Of a stretch of DNA of 64,000 nt, positions 15,879 through 24,935 are shown one piece after another. The DNA is from an uncultured Bacteroidales bacterium (GTDB taxonomy: Bacteria; Bacteroidota; Bacteroidia; Bacteroidales; Paludibacteraceae), in NCBI GenBank assembly GCA_902800525.1, contig CADCEV010000014.1:25122-89121 (forward strand), read 5' to 3'. Below the pieces are notes generated by a model. It saw only the letters and a program-made list of their open reading frames with translations, made no database searches and was not told the origin of the DNA. Made by a program: the position numbers and the translations under genes. How positions within the stretch are numbered: position 1 is the first letter of the stretch; each line of letters starts with the position of its first letter.

Positions 15879-17054
15879 ATGGAAGCAGATAAATTATGTT
15901 CATTGCTTAAAGAAATTGAGCAATTGAGAGTGAAAATAGATAACGTTCAATGTGAGTATCCATACCGTTTAAATGTGATTGACGAATTGCATATAAACGA
16001 AAATGGGCATAGCCGAATATTATCGAAACTTCTTCAATACCGTTCGGAGATTGGTCAATATGTATATTTAGAATCTCTCTTAAATTATATTAATACTCAT
16101 AAGAGTGTTAATTTTCCGACTCGTGTGCATCCTAATCCTAATATTACGCAGGAGGAAGAAAGAATCGACTTGTGGGTGAGGGATAAAGACTTTGCTTTGA
16201 TTTTTGAAAACAAAGCATGTGGAGCTTACGATCAAGATACACAATTGTTTAGATATATTCAACGGACTAAGAACCATGGTTATTTGGATAATCAGATATA
16301 CGTGATTTATCTTCCTCCTACTAATGATAGCGCCCCTTCTGATTATTCATGGAATGGACTTGAAAGTGAATTTGCAGAAAGGTTCGTCCAATTATCTTTT
16401 AGAGATGATATCGTTGAATGGATGCAAAATGAGGTCATTCCGCAAATCAATCCTAAAGACAAACTGCTGGGTACTGCAATGTTCCAGTATTGCGATTATT
16501 TAAAAGAAATGTTTAACTTAAATGGCGATAATATGGAAAGTCATATTTGGAAAGTGTTAGATGAGGAGTTTAATCTACCTCAAGATATTGAAGAAAAGAA
16601 TATCGCGTTATTTGATGCATCTAACAAATATCAAGAAGTACTTAATGAAATTTCAAGGTACAGGGATAGTGTAAATACTGAACTGAATGAAAGAATAAAG
16701 GCATTCTTACATTCTGATGAGGTAAAAAAGATAGCTTCTAATTTGAAATATATTGACGAAAATAGAGGTGGGTATCAATTTGTATGTGAAGGAAAGACAA
16801 TAGATTTCGTTATAGGGCTTGGAGGCGTACGTTGGTATGTGCAAATGCAGTGGAATGACGCAACTCCTTATAACGATAGAAACTATCCCGATATCCTTAA
16901 AACTGACAAGGATATCTTTGAGGTTGGAGGTAAATATACTCTGAATGAACTTTCCAGTTGGAAATTTATATATCGCTACTGTCAAAATTTGAATGAGACC
17001 TTCGATGTTTACATGCACGTTTTGAAACGTATCGTAGAAATCTGTGATAAATAA
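15879..17054 (+). CDS. PD-(D/E)XK nuclease superfamily protein
   Basis: 391 aa. The N-terminal half carries a PD-(D/E)XK nuclease pattern: HINENGHSRILSKLL at 38-52 (with the conserved Glu), Asp97 in RIDLWV, and E110-N-K112 in IFENKACG, followed by DQDTQLFRYI. The C-terminal half (about 240-391) is not recognised. It shares AT-rich composition with the gene before it, and both stand apart from the neighbouring genes, suggesting joint transfer. A DNA-targeting defence function fits but is inferred. Confidence 0.7.
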   Translation: MEADKLCSLLKEIEQLRVKIDNVQCEYPYRLNVIDELHINENGHSRILSKLLQYRSEIGQYVYLESLLNYINTHKSVNFPTRVHPNPNITQEEERIDLWVRDKDFALIFENKACGAYDQDTQLFRYIQRTKNHGYLDNQIYVIYLPPTNDSAPSDYSWNGLESEFAERFVQLSFRDDIVEWMQNEVIPQINPKDKLLGTAMFQYCDYLKEMFNLNGDNMESHIWKVLDEEFNLPQDIEEKNIALFDASNKYQEVLNEISRYRDSVNTELNERIKAFLHSDEVKKIASNLKYIDENRGGYQFVCEGKTIDFVIGLGGVRWYVQMQWNDATPYNDRNYPDILKTDKDIFEVGGKYTLNELSSWKFIYRYCQNLNETFDVYMHVLKRIVEICDK

Positions 17055-17102
17055 TTTTTCATAAAAATTCACCCTCTCCCATTTTATAAAAGAGTGGTGT
17101 TG

Positions 17103-17110
17103 TAATTTTG
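17103..17110 (+). promoter_or_regulatory. -7 promoter box before the small-gene cluster
   Basis: TAATTTTG followed by CAG, 38 nt before the ATG at 17149. No convincing TTTG lies at the expected -33 position, so the call rests on the -7 box. Confidence 0.45.
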
Positions 17111-17148
17111 CAGCGTGATTCGAAAGAGTCGCGCTGTAATTTTATAGT

Positions 17149-17460
17149 ATGAGCAAGAAAAGCTACACAGAAAAAGAGTTTTGGAGTCATAGCCATGACT
17201 TCCCTATCGAAGAAATCTGGAACACGGAAATCACGATTGCCGCCTTCGTTGCACCACGGCTAAAAGCATTTAAGAGCTTAAAGAAACATGGCTTCCCTTC
17301 GGAGATGAATAATGAGCGACAATGGGATAGCACTATCCAAAAGATGATAGACGCCTTTGAGATATTAAGTCGCCCATATACTCCGACAGACGAAGAATAT
17401 CCAATTGTAGAGGAGGGGCTTGACCTTTTCCGCAAATACTATCGCAATCTTTGGGACTAA
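17149..17460 (+). CDS. Hypothetical 103 aa protein
   Basis: Not recognised. It is soluble, aromatic-rich and mostly helical by eye (EEIWNTEITIAAFVAPRLKA, DAFEILSRPYTP, EEGLDLFRKYYRNLW). It looks like a small helical protein of a kind seen in phage and accessory regions. First of three closely spaced unknown genes. Confidence 0.55.
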   Translation: MSKKSYTEKEFWSHSHDFPIEEIWNTEITIAAFVAPRLKAFKSLKKHGFPSEMNNERQWDSTIQKMIDAFEILSRPYTPTDEEYPIVEEGLDLFRKYYRNLWD

Positions 17461-17477
17461 TATAAATTTTAATAGTT

Positions 17478-17732
17478 ATGGACACGCAATCTATTGATGA
17501 CCAGCTGGAATTGCTGCGTCTTAAGGAATTATTTATGTCGGATATTAAGATCCGAAGTAAAATGGCTATGCTTATCTGCGAAGAAGACTCCTCACACAAG
17601 GAATTTTGCGAACTTACGCATTGCACACCGGACATAGCGAAAATGTTTGCAGAACAATTGTTAATAGATGTTTTTCTTACTCCGGAAGAAATTGCAGCAG
17701 AGCGTGAACGTTTAGAAAGGATGAAACTATAA
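17478..17732 (+). CDS. Hypothetical 84 aa protein
   Basis: Not recognised. Charged and helical, with LELLRLKELFMSDIKIRSKM and a C-terminal EEIAAERERLERMKL likely to form a coiled coil. It starts 17 nt after the preceding stop and ends 12 nt before the next gene, so all three are probably one transcript. Confidence 0.5.
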   Translation: MDTQSIDDQLELLRLKELFMSDIKIRSKMAMLICEEDSSHKEFCELTHCTPDIAKMFAEQLLIDVFLTPEEIAAERERLERMKL

Positions 17733-17744
17733 TTCTATTTTACT

Positions 17745-18380
17745 ATGATACAATATGACGAACAGACCCTTCAACTTATTGAAGAAGAAATAACCTACAT
17801 TTATCAATCCGATGTAACAGGCTATCCGCAAAGTGAATTTTTGCTTGACTTACGGAAAAGTATCTTGAACGAGCAAGCATTAACGCGTGAAGCTCAAGAA
17901 GAACTTCTGCCCGACATAATTGCCTTTAATGACGCCTTGCATGACGCGCTTAAACGTATGTATGACCGCGCGCATGAGCTCTATCGTCAGATGTCAGCTA
18001 TTCAACCAGATATTCAGTTAATCGCCAAATGTTATCTTGCATATGACTATCCTGCTTTGCATCCCTACCAAAAAGAAGACAGACAAGATTTGTTTGATGT
18101 TATATGCGATTTCGGTTGGAATAGACTATATGCAGATGGAGTTACTTTTTCACTGGAATTGCCACGCGATATAGACATCCCTTTCGACACTATCAGAGGC
18201 ATGGACTGCAAACCGTTTAACTGGAATGAAGGTCTTGACCCCGAACTTACGAAAGATCTCCATATCAATCGTGCCTTCCACAATCTTTTTGACCATACCA
18301 ACTTTGCACTAACAGATTTTATCTTCTGCCGAGATTTTGTCTTTGAGTATAGCACTATTATACAAGAACAAACCAACTAA
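17745..18380 (+). CDS. Hypothetical 211 aa protein
   Basis: Not recognised. The N-terminal half is helical (ALHDALKRMYDRAHELYRQM); the C-terminal half is richer in aromatics and prolines (FGWNRLYADGVTFSLELP). There is no signal peptide, membrane segment or obvious catalytic motif. It ends the three-gene cluster and is 14 nt from a truncated leucine-rich-repeat gene. Confidence 0.55.
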   Translation: MIQYDEQTLQLIEEEITYIYQSDVTGYPQSEFLLDLRKSILNEQALTREAQEELLPDIIAFNDALHDALKRMYDRAHELYRQMSAIQPDIQLIAKCYLAYDYPALHPYQKEDRQDLFDVICDFGWNRLYADGVTFSLELPRDIDIPFDTIRGMDCKPFNWNEGLDPELTKDLHINRAFHNLFDHTNFALTDFIFCRDFVFEYSTIIQEQTN

Positions 18381-18394
18381 TTTAATTAACAAGC

Positions 18395-18631
18395 ATGAAA
18401 ACATTTGTAAGAAAACACTTCAAAGATGAGTATGGAGTAGAATTCTCCACTTGTGCTGACATTACCACACTCACACGTATGCCATCGGGCATAAAGGGAG
18501 AATATCGAATTCCGGACTTTGTGACTGACATCGGCGCATATGCCATAAATGGATGCAATGAGTTGACAGCACTAGTCATTCCTAAGACTGTATCGGTGAT
18601 AGGGAAGAATAATTTTGAGTTGTGTGAGTAA
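18395..18631 (+). CDS. Short BspA-type leucine-rich-repeat protein, probably truncated
   Basis: 78 aa. The end carries one LRR_5 unit of the BspA type (RIPDFVTDIGAYAINGCNEL followed by LVIPKTVSVIGKN). Normal members have many such units and often a secretion signal; this one has one and a fraction and no signal peptide. It stops just before a set of 8-nt repeats, so it is probably the remaining 5' part of a longer gene. Confidence 0.5.
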   Translation: MKTFVRKHFKDEYGVEFSTCADITTLTRMPSGIKGEYRIPDFVTDIGAYAINGCNELTALVIPKTVSVIGKNNFELCE

Positions 18632-18639
18632 AAAAGGGT

Positions 18640-18663
18640 GTCACCCTGTCACCCCGTCACCCT
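18640..18663. repeat. 8-nt tandem repeat, three units
   Basis: Units gtcaccct, gtcacccc and gtcaccct in direct succession, just after the truncated LRR gene. Two small hairpins follow (about 18668-18684 and 18712-18728) and then a purine-rich stretch with more imperfect short direct repeats up to about 18840. No gene is visible between 18632 and the tRNA. Confidence 0.75.
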
Positions 18664-18891
18664 GAATGCCGATTGGCAATCGGCGGAACTATCAAGAAGG
18701 GATAGCCGGATAAGATCCGGCACTAATGGAGAAGAGGAAAGGAAGAAAGAGACGAAAGAGACGTGACGTAGACGTCCGTAATGGTCGCGAGATGGTCGCG
18801 GGATTGACCCGTAAGGGGAGGGTAATTGGAGGGTAATCGATACGATTTGGAGAGGAAGCCTCCGGATAATTGATAAAAAATGCAACATCCG

Positions 18892-18916
18892 TTTAGAGCC
18901 ACTTCCCGGACTCGAA
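18892..18916. repeat. Direct copy of the tRNA-Thr 3' end (att-like)
   Basis: Twenty-five bases identical to 19011-19035. They cover the acceptor 3' strand and part of the T arm of tRNA-Thr plus six flanking bases. The copies are 119 bp apart. This is the usual footprint of site-specific integration into a tRNA 3' end. No integrase gene is left nearby. Confidence 0.7.
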
Positions 18917-18985
18917 AATTGCACATGTGTGCAATAATCGTACCCTTTAGGGTTAAGACCCCCCGGATTCGAGGCCTTGGAAGTG

Positions 18986-19013
18986 AAAGAAACGCCCCGA
19001 AGGACGTTTCTTT
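18986..19013 (-). terminator. Terminator of tRNA-Thr
   Basis: Nine bp stem (18986-18994 with 19005-19013) directly after the tRNA 3' end on the minus strand, with a pyrimidine-rich tail. It overlaps the att-like repeat by three bases. Confidence 0.6.
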
Positions 19014-19016
19014 AGA

Positions 19017-19088
<72 letters not shown>

Positions 19089-19090
19089 AG

Positions 19091-19209
19091 CGCGTTCGGC
19101 AACAGGGTTGCAAAGGTTTATACCGCTCCGCTAAATAAACGGGCAACCTGTGCCTCCGCTTTCCCCAAAAATTAAAATTTTCGGGGACCCCGAGGATTCT
19201 AATTTTTGA
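19091..19209 (-). repeat. Dispersed element, copy B, with long palindrome
   Basis: The minus strand of 19091-19191 matches the ordered blocks of copy A at 8599-8750. In addition 19164-19209 is a long imperfect palindrome around GGGGACCCC, with arms of about 20 nt. It lies between the tRNA and the plug-protein promoter and codes for nothing visible. Confidence 0.6.
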
Positions 19210-19276
19210 AAAGCGGGTGCAAAGGTACTACATTTTTTTGAAATATGCAAATTTTTTTGCAAATATTTTGTATTTT

Positions 19277-19308
19277 TTTGCATATGTGGTATATTTTTTG
19301 TAACTTTG
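19277..19308 (+). promoter_or_regulatory. Promoter of the T9SS plug gene
   Basis: TTTG at 19277-19280 (in TTTGCATATG) and TAACTTTG at 19301-19308, 20 nt apart. Confidence 0.85.
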
Positions 19309-19349
19309 CACCCGAAAACAGATAAAACTCGTATCTTTTTGAGGTAAAG

Positions 19350-20621
19350 ATGAAAAAAACAGCACTCATATGGATTCTTTTAGTGCTCGGTTTTTGTACA
19401 CATGCACAGACGCATGTGCACGTATATAATGAACAGATACGCACGTTACGCGTGGAGCGTGTGTTCCTTGCGCTGACAAACGGAATAGTAGATGGAACAG
19501 ACGCAAGCAACACGCTGCATATATCGTTCGACGAGATGAGCCACGACGTGAAAATGTACACCTACCGGGTGCAAATGATGGAATGGTCCACATCGCCTCA
19601 GGAAGGCATGCTGAAACCCAACGAAAGTCTGACGTCCGGCGAGTATCTGAGAGGTTTCACCACCCGGGACATAACCGATTACGAGCATTCATTCAATACC
19701 AGCCGCGAATATACGCATTATTGGTTTGATTTTCCGAATGAAGACATGCAACTCACCAAGAGCGGCAATTACCGTTTGACGGTCTATGAAGACGGCAATC
19801 CCGATAACAAAGTGGCGGACGTGGATTTCTGTGTGGTAGAGCCGCTGGTGAAGATGGCGACCAAAGTGCGCGCCAACACGGATATAGAGTTCAACGGGCG
19901 GTATCAGCAGGTGGATATAGAATTGGGGTTGCAGGAGTTTACAAGCCGCTATCAGCCGTCTGAGTTCCGGCTGTTAGTGACGCAAAATAACCGTTTGGAC
20001 AATTGTGTGACGCTGACACAGCCGACGTATATCGAGCCGAACAGGTTGCGGTACATCAACAATAAAGCACTCATTTTTGAAGGCGGAAACGAGTATCACC
20101 ATTTTGATGCATTCTCGCGTTTCTACGCCGGAACAGGAATCGACCGCGTGTTCCACGAGATGGGCGATTACCATGCTCCGCTTTTTGCGGACGAACTGAC
20201 GACGGGCATTTATATCCATCGATTTGATGCCAACGGCCGCTATCTGGTGAATGCCGAGCGCACGAATGATCCGGACACAGAGGCGGAGTACATGTGGATC
20301 TATTGGAGTTTGCCGGCAGAGAAACCATGGTTTGACGGCGCGCTGTATGTGGGCGGCGAGTTGTTTCATAACGAGTTGGGACTTCGCAACCGAATGCAAT
20401 ATGACAACGAAACCAAGTGTTATTGGCTGACAGCTCTGGTGAAGCAGGGCGGGTATGACTACCAGTACTGGTTTGTGCCTAAGAACGGCGCTACTACTAT
20501 GCAGCGTGTGGACGGCAGTTACTGGCAGACTGAAAATGAATACGCTGTCTATGTCTATTGGCGTCCTTTCGGCGAACGTTATGACCGTTTGGTCGGTGTT
20601 CAAGTTATCAAATCCAATTAG
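19350..20621 (+). CDS. Type IX secretion plug protein (DUF5103)
   Basis: 423 aa with an N-terminal Sec signal peptide ending at about residue 20 (CTHAQ). The family has been described as the plug that closes the SprA/Sov translocon of the type IX secretion system. Sequence pattern: DEMSHDVKMYTYRVQMMEWS then YLRGFTTRDITDYEHSFNT in the first domain, and a beta-rich C-terminal domain with EYAVYVYWRPFGERYDRLVG. Full length for the family. It has its own promoter and is transcribed alone. Location is expected to be the periplasmic face of the outer membrane. Confidence 0.85.
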   Translation: MKKTALIWILLVLGFCTHAQTHVHVYNEQIRTLRVERVFLALTNGIVDGTDASNTLHISFDEMSHDVKMYTYRVQMMEWSTSPQEGMLKPNESLTSGEYLRGFTTRDITDYEHSFNTSREYTHYWFDFPNEDMQLTKSGNYRLTVYEDGNPDNKVADVDFCVVEPLVKMATKVRANTDIEFNGRYQQVDIELGLQEFTSRYQPSEFRLLVTQNNRLDNCVTLTQPTYIEPNRLRYINNKALIFEGGNEYHHFDAFSRFYAGTGIDRVFHEMGDYHAPLFADELTTGIYIHRFDANGRYLVNAERTNDPDTEAEYMWIYWSLPAEKPWFDGALYVGGELFHNELGLRNRMQYDNETKCYWLTALVKQGGYDYQYWFVPKNGATTMQRVDGSYWQTENEYAVYVYWRPFGERYDRLVGVQVIKSN

Positions 20622-20653
20622 AACGACATTACAACTCTAAATTAAATACCATT

Positions 20654-20719
20654 ATGCAAGTAGATCAGATTTTTAAAAATGCGAAGATCTTCACGTCAGA
20701 CAAGAAAAAAATGAAATAA
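20654..20719 (+). pseudogene. N-terminal gene stub, possibly amidohydrolase
   Basis: Twenty-one codons, MQVDQIFKNAKIFTSDKKKM and a final K, then stop. The -IFKNAKIFTSD- pattern resembles the first beta strands of amidohydrolases (for example the YtcJ-like group). What remains is directly followed by a terminator, as after a deletion from early in the gene to just before its terminator. Short length makes this tentative. Confidence 0.35.
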
Positions 20720-20738
20720 TAGCATTGTTCATCAATAA

Positions 20739-20770
20739 AAAAGGTGTGCCAAATCATTGACACACCTTTT
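20739..20770. terminator. Bidirectional terminator between plug gene and pgi
   Basis: Ten bp stem AAAAGGTGTG/CACACCTTTT (20739-20748 with 20761-20770), A-tract before and T-tract after, so it can stop transcripts from both sides. Confidence 0.85.
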
Positions 20771-20788
20771 TTATTAAACGAATAGTTC

Positions 20789-22132
20789 TTACTTTGCCAA
20801 GCGAGCTTTGATAGCTTTGCTTTCTTCTTCGTAACCCGGTTTGTCGAGGAGGGCGAACATGTTCTTCTTGTACGCCTCTACACCCGGTTGGTTGAACGGA
20901 TTGACGTCCAGCACATAACCGGAAATACCGCAACCGCGCTCGAAGAAATAGATGAACTGACCGATGTTGTACTCGTCAATCTTCTCAAACGAGATATGGA
21001 TATTGGGCACACCGCCGTCCACGTGAGCAAGTTGTGTACCGAGTTCCGCCATCTTATTCACCTCATCTACGCGTTTGCCGGCGAGGAAATTGAGTCCGTC
21101 GAGGTTCTCTTCGTCGGTCGGAACAAGCACGGTCTTGTTGGCTTTCTCAATGGAGATTACGGTCTCGAAAATCGTACGCTCGCCGTCTTGGATCCATTGA
21201 CCCATGGAGTGCAGATCGGTTGTGAAGTCCACAGAAGCCGGGAAAATAGCTTTGTGATCCTTACCCTCGGACTCGCCGTAGAGTTGTTTCCACCACTCGC
21301 TGAAATAGTGCAGTTTCGGGTTGAAGTTCACGAGGATCTCGATCTTCTTACCGCTCTGATAGAGGGCATTACGGATAGCTGCGTATTGGCAAGCGGGGTT
21401 CTCAGCGTACGGCACTTTGACGTCCGTTGCTTTCTCCATATCCTGTGCTCCCTTAACCAGCGCTTTTATGTCGCCACCTGCCACAGCAATCGGCAGCAAG
21501 CCCACCGGCGTCAGCACAGAGAAACGTCCGCCGACATTGTCTGGGATAACAAAAGTCTTGTAACCCTCTTTGGTAGCAAGCGAACGCAGCGCACCTTTCG
21601 CACGGTCGGTAACCGCTACAATACGATGTTTCGCCTCCTCTTTGCCGACTTGTTTCTCGAGCATGGTTTTCAAGAGACGGAAAGCCAGCGCGGTCTCGGT
21701 TGTCGTACCGGACTTGGAGATATTGATGATACCGAACTGCTTGTCAGCCAGGAATTCCATGAGTTCCGCCAGATAATCCTCACCGATGTTATTGCCGGCA
21801 TAAACCACATAGGGGTTCTTGCGATCCTTGGCTACAAAAGCATCAAAAGCCGAGCTAAGTGCCTCATTCACAGCGCGTGCACCGAGATACGAACCGCCGA
21901 TTCCGGCTACGATCACTACTTCGCAACGTTTGCGCAACTCGTCAGCCGAAGCTTGCACTTCTGCGAGGAACTCATCCGTGATAGAGGAGGGCAGATGAAC
22001 CCAGCCGATGTAATCGTTTCCTGCTCCCTGACCGTTCTCCAAAAGGAGATTAGCGGCTTCGGTTTGCGACTCTAATTTCTTCAAAGCCTCTGCTTCCACA
22101 AAGCAAGCGGCGTTTTTAAGACATAATTTCAT
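20789..22132 (-). CDS. pgi: Glucose-6-phosphate isomerase
   Basis: Interconverts glucose-6-phosphate and fructose-6-phosphate in the cytosol. 447 aa, the length of the short bacterial type. Family motifs: [17 protein letters not shown] near 75-91, [14 protein letters not shown] near 139-152, [15 protein letters not shown] near 202-216, and the C-terminal signature with [12 protein letters not shown]. Last gene of lysS-gpsA-pgi on the minus strand; its ATG lies 4 nt after the gpsA stop. Confidence 0.95.
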   Translation of the reverse strand: MKLCLKNAACFVEAEALKKLESQTEAANLLLENGQGAGNDYIGWVHLPSSITDEFLAEVQASADELRKRCEVVIVAGIGGSYLGARAVNEALSSAFDAFVAKDRKNPYVVYAGNNIGEDYLAELMEFLADKQFGIINISKSGTTTETALAFRLLKTMLEKQVGKEEAKHRIVAVTDRAKGALRSLATKEGYKTFVIPDNVGGRFSVLTPVGLLPIAVAGGDIKALVKGAQDMEKATDVKVPYAENPACQYAAIRNALYQSGKKIEILVNFNPKLHYFSEWWKQLYGESEGKDHKAIFPASVDFTTDLHSMGQWIQDGERTIFETVISIEKANKTVLVPTDEENLDGLNFLAGKRVDEVNKMAELGTQLAHVDGGVPNIHISFEKIDEYNIGQFIYFFERGCGISGYVLDVNPFNQPGVEAYKKNMFALLDKPGYEEESKAIKARLAK

Positions 22133-22136
22133 AATA

Positions 22137-23126
22137 TTATTGTAATTTAGAAGTTAAAGACTTGATAATAGGTTTGGCTTTTTGCCGGTTGTAGAGGATT
22201 TCGTACATGGCGTCAACGATCGGCAGCGCTACTTTCATCCGTTGGTTCGCCTCATAAATGGCTTTGGTGCCATAATAGCCTTCGGCTACCATCTCCATCT
22301 CCATTTGCGCCGCTTTGACCGAATAGCCGAGTCCGAGCATCTGTCCGAACTGCCTGTTACGGCTGAACTGCGAATAACCGGTAACGAGCACGTCGCCCAA
22401 ATAACCGCTCATGGTGATGTCGCGCGGCACATTGCTCATCGCGGTTGCAAATCGCTGGATCTCCTGAATAGCGTTGCTCAGCAATACGGCTTGGAAGTTA
22501 TCGCCGTAGTGAAGTGCCTGACACATACCTGCCGCGATGGCGTAGATGTTTTTCATCACCGAACTGTACTCCAAGCCGATGACATCGGAGGAAACAGCGG
22601 TTTGCACGTACGGCGTCTGGAACAATTTCGCCCACACTTCCGCGTTCGGCCGGTTCTCGCAACCGATGGTGAGGTAACTGAGGCGCTCCAACGCAATCTC
22701 CTCCGCGTGACACGGACCGGCGATGACGCCTAATTGGTCAAACGGAATGCGGAAACGGTTGTGCAGATAATCGGTGATGATCACGTTTTCATCGGGGATC
22801 ATACCTTTCACGGCGGAGATGACCACTTTATGGGTCATGTCACGGCGGATTTTTGTCAATGTCTGCTTGACATATGGCGATGGAATCGCAAGAATCAGCA
22901 CGTCGGATTGCGCTACCGTTTGGTTGATATCCGACGAGAAATGAATCCGTCCGACGTCGAAACTGGCGGCTCCAAGATAGGTCGGGTTCTTGCCGGTTGC
23001 GATGAACTCATCGATCACCTCTTGCCGGCGGATGAACCAGTTGATCTCGCCTTGGTTCTGCATGACGATTTTTGCCAACGCCGTCGCCCATGACCCGGAA
23101 CCGAGAATAGCTACTTTTCTATACAT
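22137..23126 (-). CDS. gpsA: Glycerol-3-phosphate dehydrogenase [NAD(P)+]
   Basis: Makes sn-glycerol-3-phosphate for phospholipids from dihydroxyacetone phosphate. 329 aa from the ATG at 23126; an upstream TTG three codons earlier lies in a micro-repeat and is not needed. NAD-binding loop [10 protein letters not shown] at 9-18, then SAVKGM near 106, the GPCHAEEI block near 137 and catalytic Lys in [12 protein letters not shown]. The start sits at the edge of a 7-nt-period repeat that also supplies the lysS stop. Confidence 0.95.
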   Translation of the reverse strand: MYRKVAILGSGSWATALAKIVMQNQGEINWFIRRQEVIDEFIATGKNPTYLGAASFDVGRIHFSSDINQTVAQSDVLILAIPSPYVKQTLTKIRRDMTHKVVISAVKGMIPDENVIITDYLHNRFRIPFDQLGVIAGPCHAEEIALERLSYLTIGCENRPNAEVWAKLFQTPYVQTAVSSDVIGLEYSSVMKNIYAIAAGMCQALHYGDNFQAVLLSNAIQEIQRFATAMSNVPRDITMSGYLGDVLVTGYSQFSRNRQFGQMLGLGYSVKAAQMEMEMVAEGYYGTKAIYEANQRMKVALPIVDAMYEILYNRQKAKPIIKSLTSKLQ

Positions 23127-23157
23127 AATTATCAATTATCAATTGTCAATTATCCAT
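23124..23157. repeat. 7-nt micro-repeat between lysS and gpsA
   Basis: Units of the type atcaatt/gtcaatt, about four in a row. On the minus strand they encode the lysS stop and run up to the gpsA ATG. Confidence 0.85.
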
Positions 23158-24739
23158 TGACTTCCGGTTTCATAGTGGGGAAGAGTAGTACCTCTTGGAT
23201 TGTCGGCTGTCCGGTCATGAGGATTGCCAGACGGTCGATACCGATACCGATACCGGATGTCGGCGGCATACCATATTCCAGCGCGCGCATAAAGTCGTGG
23301 TCGATCACCATTGCCTCATCGTCACCTTTATCCGCCAGTTTCATCTGCTCCACGAAACGGTTGTACTGGTCGATCGGGTCGTTGAGCTCCGAGTATGCGT
23401 TTGCCAGCTCTTTGCCGTTCACCATCAGCTCAAAACGCTCGGTAAGACCGGGTTTCGAACGGTGCATCTTCGTCAGCGGAGACATCTCAACAGGGTAGTC
23501 GGTGATGAACGTCGGCTGAATGAAAGTGCCCTCGCAGGTCTCGCCGAAAATCTCGTCAATCAGCTTGCCTTTGCCCATATGCTCGGTATCTTCCACGCCG
23601 AGTTTCTTTGCCTCCACGCGGATCTCGTCCTCGCTCATCGAAGCCAAATCCAAACCTGTCTTTTCCTTGATAGCATCGAGGATCGGCAATCTTCTGTAAG
23701 GAGCCTTGAAATCGATCTCGTTTTCGCCCACTTTCACTTTCGTCGTACCGTTTACAGCAATCGCAATCTTCTCCAACAGTTGCTCCGTGAAGCCCATCAT
23801 CCAGTTGTAATCCTTGTATTGCACATACAGCTCCATGCAGGTGAACTCCGGGTTGTGACTGCGGTCCATGCCCTCGTTGCGGAAGTTACGGCCGATCTCA
23901 TACACACCCTCAAAACCGCCGACAATCAGTCGTTTCAGATAAAGTTCGGTGGCGATACGCAGGTACATATCTACGTCCAGCGAGTTATGATGCGTAATGA
24001 ACGGACGCGCACTTGCGCCGCCGGCAATCTGCTGCAAAATCGGGGTCTCTACCTCGGTATAACCTGCCTCGTCAAACACCTGACGCATCGTGCGCAGAAT
24101 GGTAGCGCGTTTGAGGAATGTGTCCTTAACGCCCTCATTTACAACCAAATCCACATATCGCTGGCGGTAACGTTGCTCCGGATCATTAAATCCGTCATAA
24201 GCCACACCGTCTTTGTATTTTACAATCGGCAGCGGTTTCAAACTCTTTGCCAGCACGGTCAGTTTCTTTGCATGTACGCTGATCTCGCCCATTTGTGTGC
24301 GGAAAACGAATCCCTCAATGCCGATGAAATCGCCGATATCGAGCAGTTTCTTGAATACCACATTGTACATCTGTTGCTCTACGGTCGTAACTTGTTCGCC
24401 CTCAGCAACGGGCTCTTGTATATCATCTCTCGACACATACACCTGAATACGTCCTTTCGAGTCTTGAATCTCAATGAAAGAAGCCTTGCCCATGATGCGT
24501 TTGGACATCAGACGACCTGCAATACGCACCGTGTCTCCTGTGTGCCATTCCTTCACGGATTCATTCTCCCCCTTTTGAGAAGGGGGCAGGGGGGATGTCT
24601 CATCTACAAACCCGGCTTTGATCTCGGTTGAATAACCGGTTACTTCATACTCGGCGGCAGGATACGGATCTATGCCCATGTCGCGCATCGTCTGCAAACT
24701 CTGTCGCCGTACTAATTCTTGTTCGCTTAAATTTTCCAT
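23150..24739 (-). CDS. lysS: Lysyl-tRNA synthetase (class II)
   Basis: Charges tRNA-Lys. 529 aa. N-terminal OB-fold anticodon-binding domain (about 65-185), then the class II core with [12 protein letters not shown], the motif 2 [20 protein letters not shown] and motif 3 [12 protein letters not shown] near the end. Residues 48-62 ([15 protein letters not shown]) come from a G-rich palindromic repeat that has landed in frame ahead of the OB fold. The stop is inside a 7-nt micro-repeat. First gene of lysS-gpsA-pgi, with a promoter at 24787-24818. Confidence 0.95.
   Translation of the reverse strand: MENLSEQELVRRQSLQTMRDMGIDPYPAAEYEVTGYSTEIKAGFVDETSPLPPSQKGENESVKEWHTGDTVRIAGRLMSKRIMGKASFIEIQDSKGRIQVYVSRDDIQEPVAEGEQVTTVEQQMYNVVFKKLLDIGDFIGIEGFVFRTQMGEISVHAKKLTVLAKSLKPLPIVKYKDGVAYDGFNDPEQRYRQRYVDLVVNEGVKDTFLKRATILRTMRQVFDEAGYTEVETPILQQIAGGASARPFITHHNSLDVDMYLRIATELYLKRLIVGGFEGVYEIGRNFRNEGMDRSHNPEFTCMELYVQYKDYNWMMGFTEQLLEKIAIAVNGTTKVKVGENEIDFKAPYRRLPILDAIKEKTGLDLASMSEDEIRVEAKKLGVEDTEHMGKGKLIDEIFGETCEGTFIQPTFITDYPVEMSPLTKMHRSKPGLTERFELMVNGKELANAYSELNDPIDQYNRFVEQMKLADKGDDEAMVIDHDFMRALEYGMPPTSGIGIGIDRLAILMTGQPTIQEVLLFPTMKPEVNG
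24566..24596. repeat. G-rich palindromic repeat inside lysS
   Basis: About 31 nt: CTCCCCCTTTTGAGAAGGGG followed by GCAGGGGGGAT. It can form a C-rich/G-rich hairpin and is read in frame as PLPPSQKGE-type residues 48-58 of LysS. Confidence 0.75.
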
Positions 24740-24786
24740 ATATCGTTTATTTTATTCCCTATTTGACCTAATTTACAATTTGGGTG

Positions 24787-24818
24787 CAAAGTTACAATAA
24801 TTTTTTCATATATGCAAA
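24787..24818 (-). promoter_or_regulatory. Promoter of lysS-gpsA-pgi
   Basis: On the minus strand, TTTG (24815-24818) and TAACTTTG (24787-24794) with 20 nt spacing. Back to back with the gdhA promoter. Confidence 0.85.
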
Positions 24819-24844
24819 TTTTTTTATAAAAAATGTTCGCGCGC

Positions 24845-24875
24845 TTGCGTATATCAATTTTTTTTTGTAATTTTG
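24845..24875 (+). promoter_or_regulatory. Promoter of gdhA
   Basis: TTG at 24845-24847 (CTTGCGTAT) and TAATTTTG at 24868-24875, 20 nt apart. Its place rules out an in-frame Met at 24873 as start of the next gene. Confidence 0.85.
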
Positions 24876-24935
24876 CACCCGAATTGTAATTTGCCTAAAA
24901 AGGTGAAAATTGATAAATTAACTGTAAATTGTTTT

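Noticed and set aside
19164-19209. Long palindrome as a plain terminator for the tRNA or plug gene
   Set aside because: It is upstream of both genes and lacks a T-tract after a G/C-rich stem; better described as part of a dispersed element.
20888-22075. A 395-codon open frame on the plus strand opposite pgi
   Set aside because: It is the antisense shadow of a well conserved gene with strong codon bias; it has no family resemblance and no promoter.
23195-24631. A 478-codon open frame antisense to lysS
   Set aside because: Same reason: it exists because the real gene avoids certain codons; translation is rich in His, Leu and Val without domains.
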